A stretch of 64,000 bases of DNA, from positions 1 to 64,000 of the forward strand of contig JBMHDL010000010.1 in the NCBI GenBank assembly GCA_049889415.1. The letters run 5' to 3'. A program made the position numbers and the translations under genes. Every line of letters starts with the position of its first letter. The first letter of the stretch is position 1. Below are positions 24,259 to 32,739 of this stretch, piece by piece. The DNA comes from JAYQKL01 sp049889415. GTDB lineage: Bacteria; Pseudomonadota; Alphaproteobacteria; RS24. The notes under the pieces are model-generated. The model was not told the DNA's origin. It ran no database searches and was given only the letters and a program-made list of their open reading frames with translations.

Positions 24259-25249
24259 GGTTCTGCTTCTCAAGTTCCTCAAGATACTTTTCCATGGTAA
24301 TCATGCCGAATTGGGCGCCGGTCTGCATGGCGGTGTTAATCTGGACAATCTTGTTTTCACGGATCAAATTACGCACGGCCGGCACGCAGACCATCACCTC
24401 AAAAGCACCAATGCGCCCCCCGCCCTTGCGTTTCAACAATTGCTGGGTCATCACCAGCTGAAGCGATTGCGACAGTTGCGACCGGGCTTGGGCCTGCTCT
24501 TCCGCGGGGAAAACGTCAATGATCCGGTTGATGGTTTCGGGCGCGCCTGATGTGTGCAGCGTGCCGAACACCAAATGCCCCGTCTCGGCGGCGGTCAGAG
24601 CCATGGAGACGGTTTCATAATCCCGCAATTCGCCCAACAGAATGATATCAGGGTCTTGACGTAGGGCACCCTTCAGGGCGGAGGCAAAACTTTTGGTGTC
24701 TCGGCCAACTTCCCGCTGTGAAATGATGCTTTTGATCGGCTTGTGCACAAATTCCACCGGGTCTTCAATGGTGATGATGTTTTCTGACCGCTCGCGGTTG
24801 ATTTTGTCAACCATGCTGGCCAATGAGGTGGATTTACCTGAGCCGGTCTGACCGGTGACGAGCACCAGTCCGGCTTTTTTGCCCAAAATATTATGTACGG
24901 CCGGTGGCAGGCCAAGCTGGTCAATATTCGGTACTTCCGTCACGATTGTGCGCAGTACCATGGCCCATCCGCGCATGGTGCGATAGCCGTTTGCACGGAA
25001 GCGCTGGGTGCCGACGACAATCGCAAAGTCAACATCATTGGTCTCACAAAACTCCTTATAGAGCTTCTCGCCCAATTCCTCACGAAACACCTCATCAAGC
25101 ATTTCATGGGTGACCATATGCTCCTCAAAGACCTTTATGTCGCCATTGGTCCGCACGGCCAGGGCATCTCCGGCCCGGAAATGAAAATCGGATATGCGGT
25201 ATTGCTGGGGAAGTTGCTCGAGAAGTTGATAGACTGGATTGTCTGACAT
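24227..25249 (-). CDS. pilT: Type IV pilus retraction ATPase PilT
   Basis: 340 residues, PilT length. Walker A is GLVLVTGQTGSGKSTSLASM (about residues 125-145), the Asp box is IEDPVEFVH, Walker B is DPDIILLGELRDYETVSMAL and the His box is HLVFGTLHTSG. The PilT-specific AIRNLIRE motif appears as AVRNLIRENKIVQ near 292. It lacks the zinc cysteines of PilB. It depolymerises pili and drives twitching. It is convergent with the PglL-like gene (32-base overlap) and divergent from the prepilin peptidase gene (91-base spacer). Confidence 0.95.
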   Translation of the reverse strand: MSDNPVYQLLEQLPQQYRISDFHFRAGDALAVRTNGDIKVFEEHMVTHEMLDEVFREELGEKLYKEFCETNDVDFAIVVGTQRFRANGYRTMRGWAMVLRTIVTEVPNIDQLGLPPAVHNILGKKAGLVLVTGQTGSGKSTSLASMVDKINRERSENIITIEDPVEFVHKPIKSIISQREVGRDTKSFASALKGALRQDPDIILLGELRDYETVSMALTAAETGHLVFGTLHTSGAPETINRIIDVFPAEEQAQARSQLSQSLQLVMTQQLLKRKGGGRIGAFEVMVCVPAVRNLIRENKIVQINTAMQTGAQFGMITMEKYLEELEKQNLIEPVEENEE

Positions 25250-25340
25250 GACGCCTACACATTTACAAAAAATTATCGCACAATTTGATGTATATTAACC
25301 CCAATTGCGGGCGACCGCCATATCAGCGTGAGAGGTTTCA

Positions 25341-26150
25341 GTGTTTTTTGACGCGCAAGTGACTTTTGCAAGTGTTGTGGTTTTCTTGATTGGTCTGTGT
25401 TTCGGCAGCTTTCTTAATGTTGTCGCCCTGCGCTATGTCCTGGGTGAAGATTGGATCAAAACCCCGTCAGCATGTTTTTCCTGCGGCGTAAAATTATCCT
25501 TCAGCCAAAACCTCCCCGTCTGGGGATGGCTTGGACATGGCGGGAAGGCATCCTGTTGCGGCGCGAAACTGCCTTTGCGCTATCTTCTGGTTGAGCTGTT
25601 CTGCGGCGGCCTGGCTGTGCTCAGTTATGTTCAGCTTGGGCTGTCCATGAGCCTGATATTCAGCCTGTTTTTCATGCTTAATGTTGTGATTTTTCTGACC
25701 GATCTGGAGGATTTCATTATTCCAGATTTTGCCTCTCTCGGCGGGGCGGCCGCAGGCCTGTTGATGGTTTGCGCCGGTCTTGACGGCCTGCCAACCCTGC
25801 GCGAGGCGGTGATTGGCGGCGTTTTCGGTTTTGGTTTGCTTTATGCGATCAATGCGGCCTACAAGCTTTGGCGTGGACATGACGGTCTTGGGTTTGGCGA
25901 TGTCAAGTTAATGGCGATGTATGGTGTCTGGTTGGGGCCGGTGGCGATTCTGCCGATTTTGTTTTTTTCCTCACTTGCCGGTGCCATTTTGGGGATTGTG
26001 CTGATTTTGCTCAACAAAACGCCACTAATGGCGGCTGAGACGCAACAGGCGCCGGTACTGCCCTATGGCTGTTTTCTGGTTCCGGCCGCCATACTATGGG
26101 TTTTGTTTGCCGATTCTATCGCGTTACCCATATTCCTCATAGCGTCATAA
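25341..26150 (+). CDS. pilD: Prepilin peptidase / N-methyltransferase PilD
   Basis: 269 residues with about seven membrane helices, starting at a GTG with GAGAGG 6 bases upstream. The N-terminus has GLCFGSFLNVVALR. A cytoplasmic zinc-type loop with CFSCG and later ASCCGAKLPLRYLLVEL follows. The two catalytic aspartates lie in FLTDLEDFIIPD and GLGFGDVKLMAMYG. It cleaves the leaders of PilA and the minor pilins and methylates the new N-terminal Phe. It is divergent from pilT. Confidence 0.94.
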   Translation: MFFDAQVTFASVVVFLIGLCFGSFLNVVALRYVLGEDWIKTPSACFSCGVKLSFSQNLPVWGWLGHGGKASCCGAKLPLRYLLVELFCGGLAVLSYVQLGLSMSLIFSLFFMLNVVIFLTDLEDFIIPDFASLGGAAAGLLMVCAGLDGLPTLREAVIGGVFGFGLLYAINAAYKLWRGHDGLGFGDVKLMAMYGVWLGPVAILPILFFSSLAGAILGIVLILLNKTPLMAAETQQAPVLPYGCFLVPAAILWVLFADSIALPIFLIAS

Positions 26151-26248
26151 AAAAGTGGACATTGTCGGTTTATTTAAGGGTTTTTCACAATTTTTCTCAA
26201 TAAAGGGATATAATTGTAACTCATAGAGATTCGTCCGGGAGGATGCTC

Positions 26249-26656
26249 GTGTCCGAAAACAGAAGCATCGAAGAAATACAGGAGTCCATCAGCAGTCTGC
26301 TTGCAGAAGCTGAACGGGTTGCCCGGGCCGAAACGCGCATGCACGCCAATAATTTTGCCCAGACCCCTGCAGCTGAACTTCCGGCCCAAGCTGATGAAGG
26401 GGAAATCAAGGAGTATCTTGACGGCCTTGATGTGTTGATTTCCGAGGAAGTGACCATGGCTTTGCGGGCCGAGTTTCTTAGATTCTCAAGCGTTTTTGAC
26501 ACGGATAAAACCCGTGAAACCATCCGCGAAGCCGTGCAGGAGATAACCGAACCGCTCATTCAGGACTGGATAGAACGTCATATGCCGGACATTGCCCGCT
26601 CCGTCGTGACGGAAGCCATCGGCAAAATAGCGGATGTCGGCAAGAAGCGGCTGTAA
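26249..26656 (+). CDS. PopZ-like polar organising protein (DUF2497)
   Basis: 135 residues from the GTG at 26249. An in-frame ATG at 26243 directly abuts GGGAGG, so the GTG, 6 bases after that site, is the better start. The N-terminal helix SIEEIQESISSLLAEAE, a short Pro/Ala linker, and a C-terminal oligomerisation region with LIQDWIERHMPDIARSVVTE match PopZ (usual length about 170-180). PopZ forms polar scaffolds that recruit ParB and other proteins. Placement between pilD and the secretin gene suggests a link to polar pilus placement. It could be the cell's general PopZ or a pilus-dedicated paralogue. Confidence 0.8.
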   Translation: MSENRSIEEIQESISSLLAEAERVARAETRMHANNFAQTPAAELPAQADEGEIKEYLDGLDVLISEEVTMALRAEFLRFSSVFDTDKTRETIREAVQEITEPLIQDWIERHMPDIARSVVTEAIGKIADVGKKRL

Positions 26657-26678
26657 TGGTGTGAATTCCCGTTTTGTG

Positions 26679-29264
26679 ATGCGTTCAGGTTTTTCCGATA
26701 AAATATTCAAAATGCTCCGGCCCCTGATGATTTTTGGGCTGGCCGTCTCTCTGGTTTCCTGTGGCGTCAGCCCAAACCGCGACATCAGCATGGATGGTGC
26801 CCGGCAACTGTTCAAAAAGCGCCTGATGTCAAACCAAACGGACGAGGCCGAGAAAAAACGCCAGCAGGAAATGGCCATAAAAGCCCAGGCTGAAAACATG
26901 AAAAAGCGTCGCCGGACGCTGCAAATCCGCGTGCCAGAAAGTTTTGATTTTGCCGGTCTCAGTTCAATCGATACACTCGTTCCCAACAGCTCCAACTCCA
27001 TCACGGCGCAACAGACATTCATTCGCGCCAATCAGTCTATGCAGGTCAAACAACGGGCCTTGGAGATTAATGAACGTGAATTAGCCGAGTCGGACAGCAC
27101 CCATGCCAAGCTTGTAGCTTTAGAAGAGCAGGAATATCTGTTTGAAATTGAAAAGATTTTGTTGGATGAGATTTCGCGTCTAGAAGGCGACATCAAAACC
27201 CTCGAGCAGGCTCTCGTCATCGGCAACGCCAACAGAGCTTCCGTTGAGGCCGCGATTTTGTTTGGACGTAATAAAATGGCGGCTCGGGACGAAATCGTCG
27301 ATCTGAAAAGCAGTTTTTTCTTCGTTGGTAATGATGTTGTCACTGGTATTTCATTGGGGCGTATGAACGGTCTGGACGGTCAGATTATGTCAAAGGAAAT
27401 GAGCGTCAATTTCAACGGCTTGCCGCTTCCCGCCGCCCTGCAGTCTCTGGCTCGTGCTATAAATATGTCGATCTTCCTGTCTCCTGACCTGCGGGCGTCG
27501 ACAGACAAGGTTGTTCTGCAGGCTGAGCGCAATGATGTGCTCGACATTATGGACATCCTGATTGATACACACGACATCGCTTTGGCTTATGACCGCGATA
27601 TGGGTATTGCGCGTTTCTATACCAATGCTGAATTTCGGGAACGAGTGGAGCAGGCCGTCGCTTTTGCGGCTTCCCACAATCAGCAGGCATTGGCTTATCA
27701 AAATATCCAGTCACTCGAAAACCAGAGACAGGAGCTTTACACGCTTTATAACCGGTATTTCCGGCAGCCGGGCGAGCAGGCGCGGATGAAAACCATTGAG
27801 GCCCAGCTTATTCTTGACGAAGCCTTGTCGATTGAGGTGCCTAAAGTTCTAGTACAGCTCAAACAGCTGGCGATTACGCGGCAAAAGGCGCTCAATGACT
27901 CCAAGGCGCAGGCCGAACAGCAGCGGCAATTATTGTTGGATGAGATTTTTACCCTGAAGCAGGAAATTGAATTGCTTCAGATTGCCGTGGACAGTGCCAA
28001 GAGTAATCTGGAGCAAAGCCAGCTTACTTCTGTGGGCGGTGGCACTGCGGCCAATGTTTCGACTGACGGCATCAGTGCCGCGCAGATGCTTGAGCGGGAA
28101 CGCAGCAGGGTTTCGATTGTCCGTGACGCCTCGCTGGCAACCTCACAACCGATATATACGGACAGCTTCACGATTTTCTATCAGGAAAGCGATGACATCA
28201 AGACGGCCCTGAACACCTATTTTGATCAGATTTATCCAGAAAATCTGGCTATTCAGAGTCCCGGAGACATGACCCCGTCAGCGGCGGCCATTGCGCAGTC
28301 CGGTACAACAGCTGAAGACAGCGATACGGCAGGCGCCGGGCGGGCGCCTCCGTCTTTAACGTTGCCATTGCAGGAAGACACACGGTTTAAGGACAATAGC
28401 TTCCAGCCTCCTAAAATCGAGAGCAATAAGACCTCCATCATCATTACCGGTATGAAAACCGATATTGATCTGGCACATCAACTGATTGATGATCTTGATA
28501 TTCCGGCGAAACAGGTACTTGTCGAGGTGTTCATGGTCAATGTGTCGCGTAATTGGCAGCGCAAGCTGGAGATTCAGCTGGAAAGCGTCGCCGGGGCCAT
28601 CCGGCCAGAGGGACGGGTACTGGGATTCATTTCAAATGTCGCCCGCGAAGCGCAGAATAACCAGATTTCCATCATGCCCGGCCGGAGCGGTAGTGTTGAG
28701 GCCCTGATTGACTTTATGGAGGTCAATGATATTGGCCGGACCATTTCAAGCCCGACCATTTTGGCGAAAGATCAGGTGGCGGCCAACATCAACCGTACGG
28801 TGACCCGGTTCCGTGAAATCACCCGCCAGGTGCCGACCGGCACGCTGAACGATTTGGGTGTGCCCGTCACCAGTGCCGAGACGACCTTCGAACCGGTCGA
28901 GGCGACCCTCACTCTGGCTGTGACACCGACCATTAATGTCCTTAATGACCATGTCGAGCTTGATATAAATTTTGAAGACAGCAGTTTTATCGGGGATGAC
29001 GCCAACAGTCCGCAGCTGTCCAATAATATCACGACAACATTGAACGCCGCGCCCGGTGATGTCATTGTCCTCGCCGGGCTTTACAAGGAAAGCAACAAAC
29101 GCAACCGTGAGACCGTGCCTGGCCTGAGCGGGATACCGTTTCTCGGACCGTTGCTTGGCGGCAGTGTTGACGACCAGCTGCAGTCTGACGAGCTGGTGAT
29201 TTTCCTTGCCCCGACCGTGATTACGCCGCAGACCGGCATTATTCCCGCCAATGCCGTGCGTTGA
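26679..29264 (+). CDS. Secretin (PilQ/MshL-like outer-membrane pilus channel), lipoprotein
   Basis: About 861 residues. The start is uncertain: ATG at 26679 or 26712, both in frame and both with weak ribosome sites. A lipoprotein signal ends LAVSLVSC. A first coiled-coil region (about 125-200) precedes an STN-like domain (about 239-310, LPLPAALQSLARAINMSIFL). A second long coiled-coil insert (about 330-460) follows, then an N-domain with IIITGMKTDIDLAHQLIDDL. The secretin pore is at about 607-854: KQVLVEVFMVNVSR, EATLTLAVTPTIN, VPGLSGIPFLGPLLG and ELVIFLAPTVI. It forms the exit channel for the pilus. The lipobox and coiled coils are more MshL-like than PilQ-like. Confidence 0.9.
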   Translation: MRSGFSDKIFKMLRPLMIFGLAVSLVSCGVSPNRDISMDGARQLFKKRLMSNQTDEAEKKRQQEMAIKAQAENMKKRRRTLQIRVPESFDFAGLSSIDTLVPNSSNSITAQQTFIRANQSMQVKQRALEINERELAESDSTHAKLVALEEQEYLFEIEKILLDEISRLEGDIKTLEQALVIGNANRASVEAAILFGRNKMAARDEIVDLKSSFFFVGNDVVTGISLGRMNGLDGQIMSKEMSVNFNGLPLPAALQSLARAINMSIFLSPDLRASTDKVVLQAERNDVLDIMDILIDTHDIALAYDRDMGIARFYTNAEFRERVEQAVAFAASHNQQALAYQNIQSLENQRQELYTLYNRYFRQPGEQARMKTIEAQLILDEALSIEVPKVLVQLKQLAITRQKALNDSKAQAEQQRQLLLDEIFTLKQEIELLQIAVDSAKSNLEQSQLTSVGGGTAANVSTDGISAAQMLERERSRVSIVRDASLATSQPIYTDSFTIFYQESDDIKTALNTYFDQIYPENLAIQSPGDMTPSAAAIAQSGTTAEDSDTAGAGRAPPSLTLPLQEDTRFKDNSFQPPKIESNKTSIIITGMKTDIDLAHQLIDDLDIPAKQVLVEVFMVNVSRNWQRKLEIQLESVAGAIRPEGRVLGFISNVAREAQNNQISIMPGRSGSVEALIDFMEVNDIGRTISSPTILAKDQVAANINRTVTRFREITRQVPTGTLNDLGVPVTSAETTFEPVEATLTLAVTPTINVLNDHVELDINFEDSSFIGDDANSPQLSNNITTTLNAAPGDVIVLAGLYKESNKRNRETVPGLSGIPFLGPLLGGSVDDQLQSDELVIFLAPTVITPQTGIIPANAVR

Positions 29265-29901
29265 GACCAAAAATCGAAGTGAAGTAAGTGCTGAGGCCGG
29301 TTTTTCCCTGGTGGAAATTGTCGTTGCCATGACCTTGTTGGCGACCGGCATCATCGGGGTCTATTCCCTGATGGCGTCGAATAATGAGCTGTTTGAACAA
29401 AACAGTGTCCGCGGACAGCTGTTGATTGCCGCCAACGGCATTTTGGATGATATTGACATGCGCCATGTCGCCGGTGAAAGCGGGAGCAATCTGACGTCAT
29501 TGTCTCCAAGCGATTGGAGCACGTTTTTGTCGGAAAACGGGATTGATGAATCAGATGTTGTGCTGTCCTTCACGGACTTGAGCGGTCTCGCAACCTATCA
29601 GCTTTCGAGCTATACGGCCGCGTCGCGTACCCTTGTTATCACCAGCACCACACCGGGCATTGCCTTGCCGCAGGAAGGGGAGGTGTTTCAAATCGATGCC
29701 GGGAAATATCTGTGTGACGTTGAAACGGTCTCAGGTACGGCCGGAAACCTGACCCTGGTGCACAGTACGGGATGTTCGCTTGATGGCCTGACACTCAGTT
29801 CCAACGATATATCTTTTGGGGCTTATCGGGTTTCCCTGACGGTTGTCGGTCGCAACGGGGTTACACTGACACGCACTCGTCAGCTTTTGACGAATTGGTA
29901 A
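29251..29901 (+). CDS. Minor pilin, PilV-like
   Basis: 216 residues. The prepilin leader ends EAG, followed by FSLVEIVVAMTLLATGIIGVYSL with Glu at mature position 5. The hydrophobic helix and the LLATGI pattern resemble PilV/GspI-type minor pilins. Its start overlaps the secretin gene by 14 bases, so it is co-transcribed with it. The end is 2 bases from the convergent PilX-like gene. It probably joins the priming complex at the pilus tip with the PilW- and PilX-like proteins. Confidence 0.82.
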   Translation: MPCVETKNRSEVSAEAGFSLVEIVVAMTLLATGIIGVYSLMASNNELFEQNSVRGQLLIAANGILDDIDMRHVAGESGSNLTSLSPSDWSTFLSENGIDESDVVLSFTDLSGLATYQLSSYTAASRTLVITSTTPGIALPQEGEVFQIDAGKYLCDVETVSGTAGNLTLVHSTGCSLDGLTLSSNDISFGAYRVSLTVVGRNGVTLTRTRQLLTNW

Positions 29902-29903
29902 AC

Positions 29904-30467
29904 TCAGAATAATTCGGTTTTCACCAGGCTGTAGGTCTGGGTTGCGGCGTCAAACGTCCAGACACCATAGGCAAGGCGTGTGCGGTCATTTCTTATGGCA
30001 CAGCCATAGATCTCAAATTTTCGGGGTGTGCTGCCGGCTGATGCGTCATGAAGGAAATAACGCATCTCAATCCCCTCGGTTTCAACAACAGTGCTGGGAA
30101 GGTAATTTGCAGCATTGATGTCGGAAAAACTTCCCCGGCTGGTTAAGCATACCTGCCTGTGAGAGGCGACATCACTGTCCGAGACGCCCGCTGGAAGGGT
30201 GTATCCGCTTTCATCAGCCACAATATCTGCCGCCTGTGACCGCATGTCAAGCAAACCAAACTGTGTCGCCATATGCGCCTTTTGCAAGAGTTTCTGGTCG
30301 GCAATGGACCTGAACTGGATTTTGTTCTGTTGGGTCAAATGCTGTCCGATGCTGGTCAGATTTAATGTGACCAGAATAATAAACCCAAGCACCAGATAGA
30401 TTGCGAACCCGCTTTCAGTGTTCGCATTCAAATGGTGTCGGGTATGGGCAGGGCGCTCAGCCATCAA
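29904..30467 (-). CDS. PilX-like minor pilin assembly protein
   Basis: 187 residues. After a basic leader, SGFAIYLVLGFIILVTLNLTS forms the membrane helix. Glu5 is missing, as in PilX and GspK-type proteins that cap the tip complex. QQNKIQFRSIADQKLLQKAH follows, matching the PilX N-terminal pattern of small residues and amphipathic helix. Two cysteines occur in the globular part (HRQVCLTS, IYGCAIR). It overlaps the PilW-like gene by 4 bases, so it is coupled. Confidence 0.75.
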   Translation of the reverse strand: MMAERPAHTRHHLNANTESGFAIYLVLGFIILVTLNLTSIGQHLTQQNKIQFRSIADQKLLQKAHMATQFGLLDMRSQAADIVADESGYTLPAGVSDSDVASHRQVCLTSRGSFSDINAANYLPSTVVETEGIEMRYFLHDASAGSTPRKFEIYGCAIRNDRTRLAYGVWTFDAATQTYSLVKTELF

Positions 30468-31054
30468 TCCAGTCCTACAAGTGCATAGGTCGGCAACAAA
30501 TGCTGTTGGGTAAGTGTCTGCACCTCCCCACTGCCGGGAACCGTTTTGGACAAGGTGAATTTGGACTTGAGGATCAGGCTGGGCGGGGTTGTGGTGTCCA
30601 TTGAAAATTCAACTGCCGTCAGCATGTTCGGCGTGACGCTTTCCCAATCTTCATCGGCGTCAGCGGTGCAAGCCGTGCTGCTGATGCGCTTCTCCAGCCG
30701 TCCTTTGCCGTCGGTCAGTGTGGAAAGTCGATATTCGGTCAGTTGCCGTGTTCCGGATATATTGTCAGCGCAGAGCTGGACATGGCTGGCGGTAACAAAA
30801 TTCAGGGCCTGGCTTCTCGTCATCGCCGCCCCGGTTTCCTTTTTGTGGCCGGCACGCTGGGCTGAGATCATCATTTCGTTTTTGATCCGGTCGCCCTGGC
30901 GGAGAAGATCAGCCATGACCCGCATACGTTCGCTTTGGGTCGTGATGTTGTTCATGATGGTATAAAGCGCCGATGTGATGACACCCAAAAGGGCGACAAG
31001 TGTCAGGGTTTCAACCAGGCTGAACCCCCCTTGTAATGTGACCGGCTTCAGCAT
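30464..31054 (-). CDS. PilW-like minor pilin
   Basis: 196 residues. The leader ends QGG, followed by FSLVETLTLVALLGVITSALYT, a class IVa prepilin helix with Glu5. The length and the downstream PilX-like gene favour PilW/GspJ. It overlaps the upstream gene's stop by one base and the PilX-like start by 4 bases. It is probably part of the tip initiation complex and a PilD substrate. Confidence 0.8.
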   Translation of the reverse strand: MLKPVTLQGGFSLVETLTLVALLGVITSALYTIMNNITTQSERMRVMADLLRQGDRIKNEMMISAQRAGHKKETGAAMTRSQALNFVTASHVQLCADNISGTRQLTEYRLSTLTDGKGRLEKRISSTACTADADEDWESVTPNMLTAVEFSMDTTTPPSLILKSKFTLSKTVPGSGEVQTLTQQHLLPTYALVGLD

Positions 31055-31833
31055 CAGATTTTGCCAGCTAGCTCACGCGATTTGTGGAGATAGATTTCAG
31101 TGGCAATCAAGCCGGCATCGTGCAGCTCCCGCAAGGCCTTCATCTGGCGTTCCAGGTCCTGCAATTCCTCAATCATGTTGGCGCTTGTGTCGGCCGGTTC
31201 GACCAGCCCGCCATTGTCAAGAGCAGCGGACACATCGGCGGCAATTTCATCCATGATGGTTTCGACCTGGGTTTCCGCCTCCGGAGCAGTAATGGGGGCT
31301 GGAGGTGCGCTTGCATCAGCATCCTGATTTTGGGTTTTGTCTCGTGTTTTGTCTCGTGTTTTGTCTTTGTTTTTGCCGCCAAATGAAAACAGGCCGTGTT
31401 TTTTCTTGGGTTGGTCATCATCAAGCTCCTCTCCACTGTCAGAGGATGCAACCGGGCTTGTCTCGCCAATTCTTGGAATATCAAGATCCATGCTTTCGTC
31501 AGGCGCAACACCGGCCTCATGTCCCGAAGCCGGCACGGACACTTCATCGTCAATCGACAAGGCGATGCTGTCATCCGTTTCGCCTTTCTCCTGGGCATGC
31601 AAAGAGGTCATGACCGCGGCCAGTCCTGACGGCGGTTTCTGTACGACGACTTCCTCACTTTCCAGAATAGCCGGCGGCGCGCGACGGGCGGCTTTTTTGG
31701 ATTTTCCGTCTTTGACAGCCCGGAATATCAGCAGGGCGACTAGCAGAATAAAGACGACCCCTGCGGCAATGATGAATTCAAGATCATCGCCAACAAAATA
31801 GGTGATATTCTTTTTGATTTCCGCAAACGACAT
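31054..31833 (-). CDS. Membrane-anchored protein with acidic linker and SHOCT-like C-terminus
   Basis: 259 residues. One membrane helix lies near 18-39 (FIIAAGVVFILLVALLIFRAV). A basic patch (KSKKAARR), a long acidic/Pro-rich linker with the short repeat DKTRDKTRDKTQ, and a C-terminal helix pair with LRELHDAGLIATEIYLHKSRELA follow. That last part resembles the SHOCT oligomerisation motif. It is first in the operon with the PilW- and PilX-like genes. Its role is not known; an inner-membrane accessory of pilus assembly is a reasonable guess. I recognise no named family for the whole protein. Confidence 0.7.
   Translation of the reverse strand: MSFAEIKKNITYFVGDDLEFIIAAGVVFILLVALLIFRAVKDGKSKKAARRAPPAILESEEVVVQKPPSGLAAVMTSLHAQEKGETDDSIALSIDDEVSVPASGHEAGVAPDESMDLDIPRIGETSPVASSDSGEELDDDQPKKKHGLFSFGGKNKDKTRDKTRDKTQNQDADASAPPAPITAPEAETQVETIMDEIAADVSAALDNGGLVEPADTSANMIEELQDLERQMKALRELHDAGLIATEIYLHKSRELAGKI
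31334..31366. repeat. 12-base in-frame tandem repeat (2.75 copies)
   Basis: The unit GTTTTGTCTCGT is repeated at a 12-base period inside the SHOCT protein gene, encoding DKTR repeats on the minus strand. A change in copy number would add or remove four residues without a frameshift. Confidence 0.8.
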
Positions 31834-31883
31834 GTCTGAATTTCCCAGCTGACCGATATATTTTAGACCAAAACAGCCTGATT

Positions 31884-32738
31884 CTAAACAGTTGGTCGGT
31901 GGATAAGTGGAATCTTTTGAAAATCTGCCGCTACAAACGCTTTTTCAAACAGACAAACCGCCTTTTCAGCTCGTAAATCAAGCTGTGCGTCAGTCAATTC
32001 CGGAGCATGGTGCATAATGGCAAGATTTTTTACATTACCGGCCGCACACAGGCGTACCCCTTCCTGCCAGGTGGAATGTCCGTATCCGGTTTTCTCCGCA
32101 AACCCCTCATCATCATAGGTGCAGTCATACAAAAGATAATCGGCCTGATTGCAGAAGGCCGCGAGATCTTGATTCAAGTCACCCGGCACATGTTCAGTGT
32201 CCGTCGCATAAACGAGGGATGTACCCCCCATGTCAAACCGATAGGCATGACAGCCGCCGGGGTGCGGTATCGGGTGGTTTGTGACGTGCACATCATCGAC
32301 TGCAAGTTGTGTCCCGGACGGCAATTCATTAAAGCTCACCCTGGCGGCAAAGATTTCCATGCCCACCGGATAAGTCGGTGGCGACATATAGGTTGCCAGC
32401 GCCTGTTCAAAACTGATGCCGTCATCATTATTGACGGCATGAAATCTAACTTCCGCCTCCGGGTCAAACAGGGGAGCGAAAAAGGGAATGCCGCAAATGT
32501 GATCATTATGGAAATGGGAAATGAAAACATCAATCTGGCGCACTCCCTCTTCGACAAGGGACTCACCCAAGAACCGCAGCCCGGAGCCGCCATCCATGAC
32601 CAGACATTTTCCATTATGTCTGATTTCCACGCAGGAGGAATTGCCGCCATATTTGGTGTGCATTTCCCCACTTACGGGTAGGGAACCTCTGGTTCCCCAG
32701 AATTTGAAATAGTTCTGCTCTGCCATCCTGTCCGCCAT
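31884..32738 (-). CDS. Metallo-beta-lactamase-fold hydrolase
   Basis: 284 residues from the ATG at 32738, one base after the cyclase stop; longer in-frame starts exist up to 32765. The motifs NYFKFWGTRGSLPVSG and YGGNSSCVEI, the zinc motif HFHNDHICGIPFF (about residues 80-92), the second-site His in HPIPHPGGCHAYRF, YATDTEH and the late HSTWQEGVRL place it in the Lactamase_B_2/RNase Z-like branch. Direct coupling to a class III cyclase suggests it could hydrolyse a cyclic nucleotide or a related phosphodiester. That is inference from context. Confidence 0.85.
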   Translation of the reverse strand: MADRMAEQNYFKFWGTRGSLPVSGEMHTKYGGNSSCVEIRHNGKCLVMDGGSGLRFLGESLVEEGVRQIDVFISHFHNDHICGIPFFAPLFDPEAEVRFHAVNNDDGISFEQALATYMSPPTYPVGMEIFAARVSFNELPSGTQLAVDDVHVTNHPIPHPGGCHAYRFDMGGTSLVYATDTEHVPGDLNQDLAAFCNQADYLLYDCTYDDEGFAEKTGYGHSTWQEGVRLCAAGNVKNLAIMHHAPELTDAQLDLRAEKAVCLFEKAFVAADFQKIPLIHRPTV

Positions 32739-32739
32739 C

